A program made the position numbers and the translations under genes. A model generated the notes under the pieces. That model worked only from the letters and a program-made list of their open reading frames with translations, did no database searches and was not told the origin of the DNA. Below are positions 5,977 through 7,400 of a stretch of DNA of 7,400 nucleotides, in pieces. The stretch spans positions 1-7,400 of the forward strand of contig SKGV01000154.1 in the NCBI GenBank assembly GCA_007117275.1, given 5' to 3'. The stretch comes from Methylophaga sp. (GTDB lineage Bacteria > Pseudomonadota > Gammaproteobacteria > Nitrosococcales > Methylophagaceae). Position 1 is the first letter of the stretch. Each line of letters begins with the position of its first letter.

Positions 5977-6012
5977 GCGCTGTCAGCGTCCGTGACAGCG
6001 TTTGAATTTTTG
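5975..6012 (+). terminator. Rho-independent terminator of olsF, overlapping the 3' end of ychJ
   Basis: CGCTGTCA (5978-5985) pairs perfectly with TGACAGCG (5993-6000) around a 7-base loop, and the stem extends outward by a G-U and two A-U pairs. TTTGAATTTTT follows at 6001-6011. It starts at the olsF stop. On the other strand the stem lacks a good T run, so it should serve mainly the + strand. It contains the stop and last codons of the convergent ychJ. Confidence 0.72.
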
Positions 6013-6444
6013 GCCACTGCCGCAAAAACACGGGCTATTGCGCTCAGGTTTGATGGGTTTAAGCATCACACCATCGAGGTAAAACCAACGCTGCTCAATC
6101 TTGCAAAAGCGGGATCGTTCGTGCAGTTGTCCCATCGGTGTGTCTTGATACCAGGCCACAAACTCAACCGTTGCTTCATCATTAGCATCGAGGCTTGAAT
6201 CCAGCACTTGCAGTCCAAGCCAATGTGTCTGCGTAATGGTCTCTTGCAGTTGCTCGCGATGTATCTGTTGCCGCTGCTCGGGTGCCAAGGTGTCTAGCAG
6301 GTAATCAATCTTGCCCAACACGAAGGCACTATAGCGTGAACGCATCAGACCTTCGGCAGTTTGTGAAGGTAAGCCATCGTGTAAGGGTTGGCAACACTGT
6401 GGATACTGTTCACCGCTGAGACAGGGGCAGGCCAATTCAGTCAT
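5983..6444 (-). CDS. ychJ: YchJ family SEC-C zinc-motif protein
   Basis: A small cytosolic protein of the UPF0225/YchJ family; its biological role is not established. It has 153 residues, next to about 152 for E. coli YchJ. The N-terminus carries a cysteine cluster (C6, C8, C17, C18) in CPCLSGEQYPQCC, followed by the family block GLMRSRYSAFVLG (32-44). The middle region ending in ERSRFCKIEQRWFYLDG is an NTF2-like fold in this family. The C-terminus is a SEC-C metal-binding motif, CFCGSGQKFKRCHG (139-152), as at the end of SecA, with C139, C141, C150 and H151 as likely zinc ligands. The ATG at 6444 was preferred to the TTG one codon upstream. It overlaps the preceding gene by 8 bases (ATGACTGA). 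Its 3' end shares bases with the olsF terminator. Confidence 0.93.
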   Translation of the reverse strand: MTELACPCLSGEQYPQCCQPLHDGLPSQTAEGLMRSRYSAFVLGKIDYLLDTLAPEQRQQIHREQLQETITQTHWLGLQVLDSSLDANDEATVEFVAWYQDTPMGQLHERSRFCKIEQRWFYLDGVMLKPIKPERNSPCFCGSGQKFKRCHGR

Positions 6445-7219
6445 CAAAGCTCAGCCGATATAAATCCGAGTACTTAAAGGTGTAGGCCAAGCGTTGTTGC
6501 ACTTTTTGATTGCTGACAATTTTCCAGTCTTGCGGTGTGTCGTCGTCTAGGCTTTGGGGTTCTGGCAAACCTAGTTGGGCGGCCCAGTAGCCATAAAACT
6601 CGCGTTTGCTGGGATGAAAATCTGCGCAGCCGTTATAGACTTCGCCCCATGATTGCTGCGCAATAATGGCATCGATAATGCCCAGACAATCATCCAGATG
6701 AATCAGATTGACCGGTGCAAGCGGTTGGCGAATCTGCTTGCCCTGACTGAAAAACCGTCCGGGATGTCGGCGGCCACCAATCAGCCCGGAAAAACGCACA
6801 ATCGTTGTAGTGAATCCTTCGTGTGTCTTTAGTCGCTGTTCAATCTGCCACAACACGCTGTCTGGGTTTTCTGCGGCTTCATCTTCAGTGACCGGACGAT
6901 TGACGTTGAGATACACAGATGTTGAACTGACCATCAGTACTTTTTCAACGGGCGAGCTGGCAATGCACGCTGCCAGATTTTGATAAGCATCAAGGTCCTT
7001 GCCAGTGATATTGATGATGAGTAGTTCACTGTCGAGGAAGTTTTTTGGGATCGTCGCTTGCGTGTCAACAATATAGCCAGTGGCGCCGTGTTCACTGAGT
7101 ATAGGCAGTTTGTCGGTTTTTCTGGTGGAGGCTTTGACCGCATAACCCTGTTTGACGAACATGTCGATGAGTGGCAAACCAAGCCAGCCACTGCCAAGAA
7201 TACTGATGGAGTTTTTCAT
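6437..7219 (-). CDS. YeeZ-like NAD(P)-binding epimerase/SDR-family protein
   Basis: An atypical extended short-chain dehydrogenase/reductase protein of 260 residues, similar in layout to E. coli YeeZ; substrate unknown. The N-terminal Rossmann motif is GSGWLG (9-14) in SISILGSGWLGLPL. A conserved VEKVLMVSSTSVY strand (91-103) follows, then TEDEAAENPDS (111-121), IVRFSGLIGGRRHPGRF (140-156) and NLIHLDDCLGIIDAI (171-185). The classical YxxxK catalytic pair is not recognisable, since Y103 of SVY is not followed by lysine four residues later, so classical epimerase chemistry is doubtful. The start is ATG 7219, about six bases after a GGA; a TTG at 7228 is the alternative and adds three residues. 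It begins 14 bases after the permease stop and overlaps ychJ, so it is probably on the same transcript. Confidence 0.85.
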   Translation of the reverse strand: MKNSISILGSGWLGLPLIDMFVKQGYAVKASTRKTDKLPILSEHGATGYIVDTQATIPKNFLDSELLIINITGKDLDAYQNLAACIASSPVEKVLMVSSTSVYLNVNRPVTEDEAAENPDSVLWQIEQRLKTHEGFTTTIVRFSGLIGGRRHPGRFFSQGKQIRQPLAPVNLIHLDDCLGIIDAIIAQQSWGEVYNGCADFHPSKREFYGYWAAQLGLPEPQSLDDDTPQDWKIVSNQKVQQRLAYTFKYSDLYRLSFDD

Positions 7220-7233
7220 GATGTCCAAGCTGT

Positions 7234-7400
7234 TCAGGAAAAAAGTACGGTTGCAACAAAACCGGTCATAAGCACGTAATATACCATCGGCAGCAAGGTC
7301 AGTCGGATGATCTCGCCCTCACGTCCTGATAAATTCACCACCGCGGCAGCTGCGACAACATTCACCACACAAATCATATTGCCCGCGTTGGCCCCCAATA
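7234..7400 (-). CDS. lldP: L-lactate/glycolate permease family protein, C-terminal 54 residues (rest outside window)
   Basis: Only the end of the gene is here; it runs off the right edge with its first full codon at 7398. The visible residues start with LGANAGNMICVVNVVAAAAV, continue through a SGREGEIIRLTLLPMVYY segment and finish in a hydrophobic stretch ending VATVLFS. The AGNMICVVNVVAA, GREG and R-x-TLLP-x-x-YY pattern is what I recall from the C-terminus of LldP/LctP (TC 2.A.14) proton-coupled lactate or glycolate permeases of the inner membrane. The last 20 or so residues form one membrane segment. Lactate versus glycolate cannot be decided from this piece. It is the first of three - strand genes. 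Confidence 0.8.
   Translation of the reverse strand, partial: LGANAGNMICVVNVVAAAAVVNLSGREGEIIRLTLLPMVYYVLMTGFVATVLFS

Noticed and set aside
5978..6000. The CTGTCA and TGACAG words at the olsF end as a PhoB site
   Set aside because: They are an inverted repeat forming the terminator stem, not direct 11-base repeats, and no gene starts nearby.
1..7400. Mobile element, phage, CRISPR, tRNA or defence system
   Set aside because: No transposase, integrase, terminal repeats, spaced repeat arrays or tRNA-like structures were seen. The window reads as ordinary core chromosome apart from the olsF locus.

Overview
This is a chromosomal window from a bacterium, most likely a gammaproteobacterium of middling GC content. 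The basis is the protein families and the gene order pcnB–folK–deoxynucleoside kinase–panB–panC, which I recall from Pseudomonas and relatives. The genus cannot be fixed from the sequence. I see no mobile element, CRISPR array, tRNA or rRNA, and genes fill nearly all of the window.

Left part (1-4169, + strand): a tightly packed operon. It holds the 3' part of pcnB (poly(A) polymerase), folK (folate pathway), a deoxynucleoside kinase, panB and panC. Junctions are a 1-base overlap (pcnB/folK), a 4-base overlap (folK/kinase), a 1-base gap (kinase/panB) and a 1-base overlap (panB/panC), so translational coupling is likely. After a 51-base gap with a plausible sigma-70 promoter comes panD. PanB, PanC and PanD together supply pantothenate, the precursor of CoA and of the phosphopantetheine arm of acyl carrier protein.

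Middle (4170-6012, + strand): a 94-base intergenic region, then a 570-residue fusion of a PlsC-like acyltransferase and an OlsB-like N-acyltransferase. This is the OlsF architecture, a bifunctional ornithine lipid synthase. The intergenic region carries four 11-base direct repeats in exact register that resemble tandem Pho boxes, followed at the spacing typical of PhoB promoters by a TATCAT -10 element. I infer that a phosphorus-free membrane lipid is made here under phosphate starvation through PhoB. The olsF coding sequence also contains two perfect intrinsic-terminator-like hairpins, one just after the start codon and one about 520 bases in. These are the most unusual structures in the window.

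Right part (5983-7400, - strand): three genes converge on olsF. In transcription order they are the 3' end of an LldP-family lactate/glycolate permease, a YeeZ-like NAD(P)-binding epimerase-type protein and ychJ (SEC-C zinc-motif protein). They lie 14 bases apart (permease/epimerase) and overlap by 8 bases (epimerase/ychJ), which suggests one transcript. olsF and ychJ end six bases apart, and the olsF terminator hairpin is built into the last codons of ychJ.
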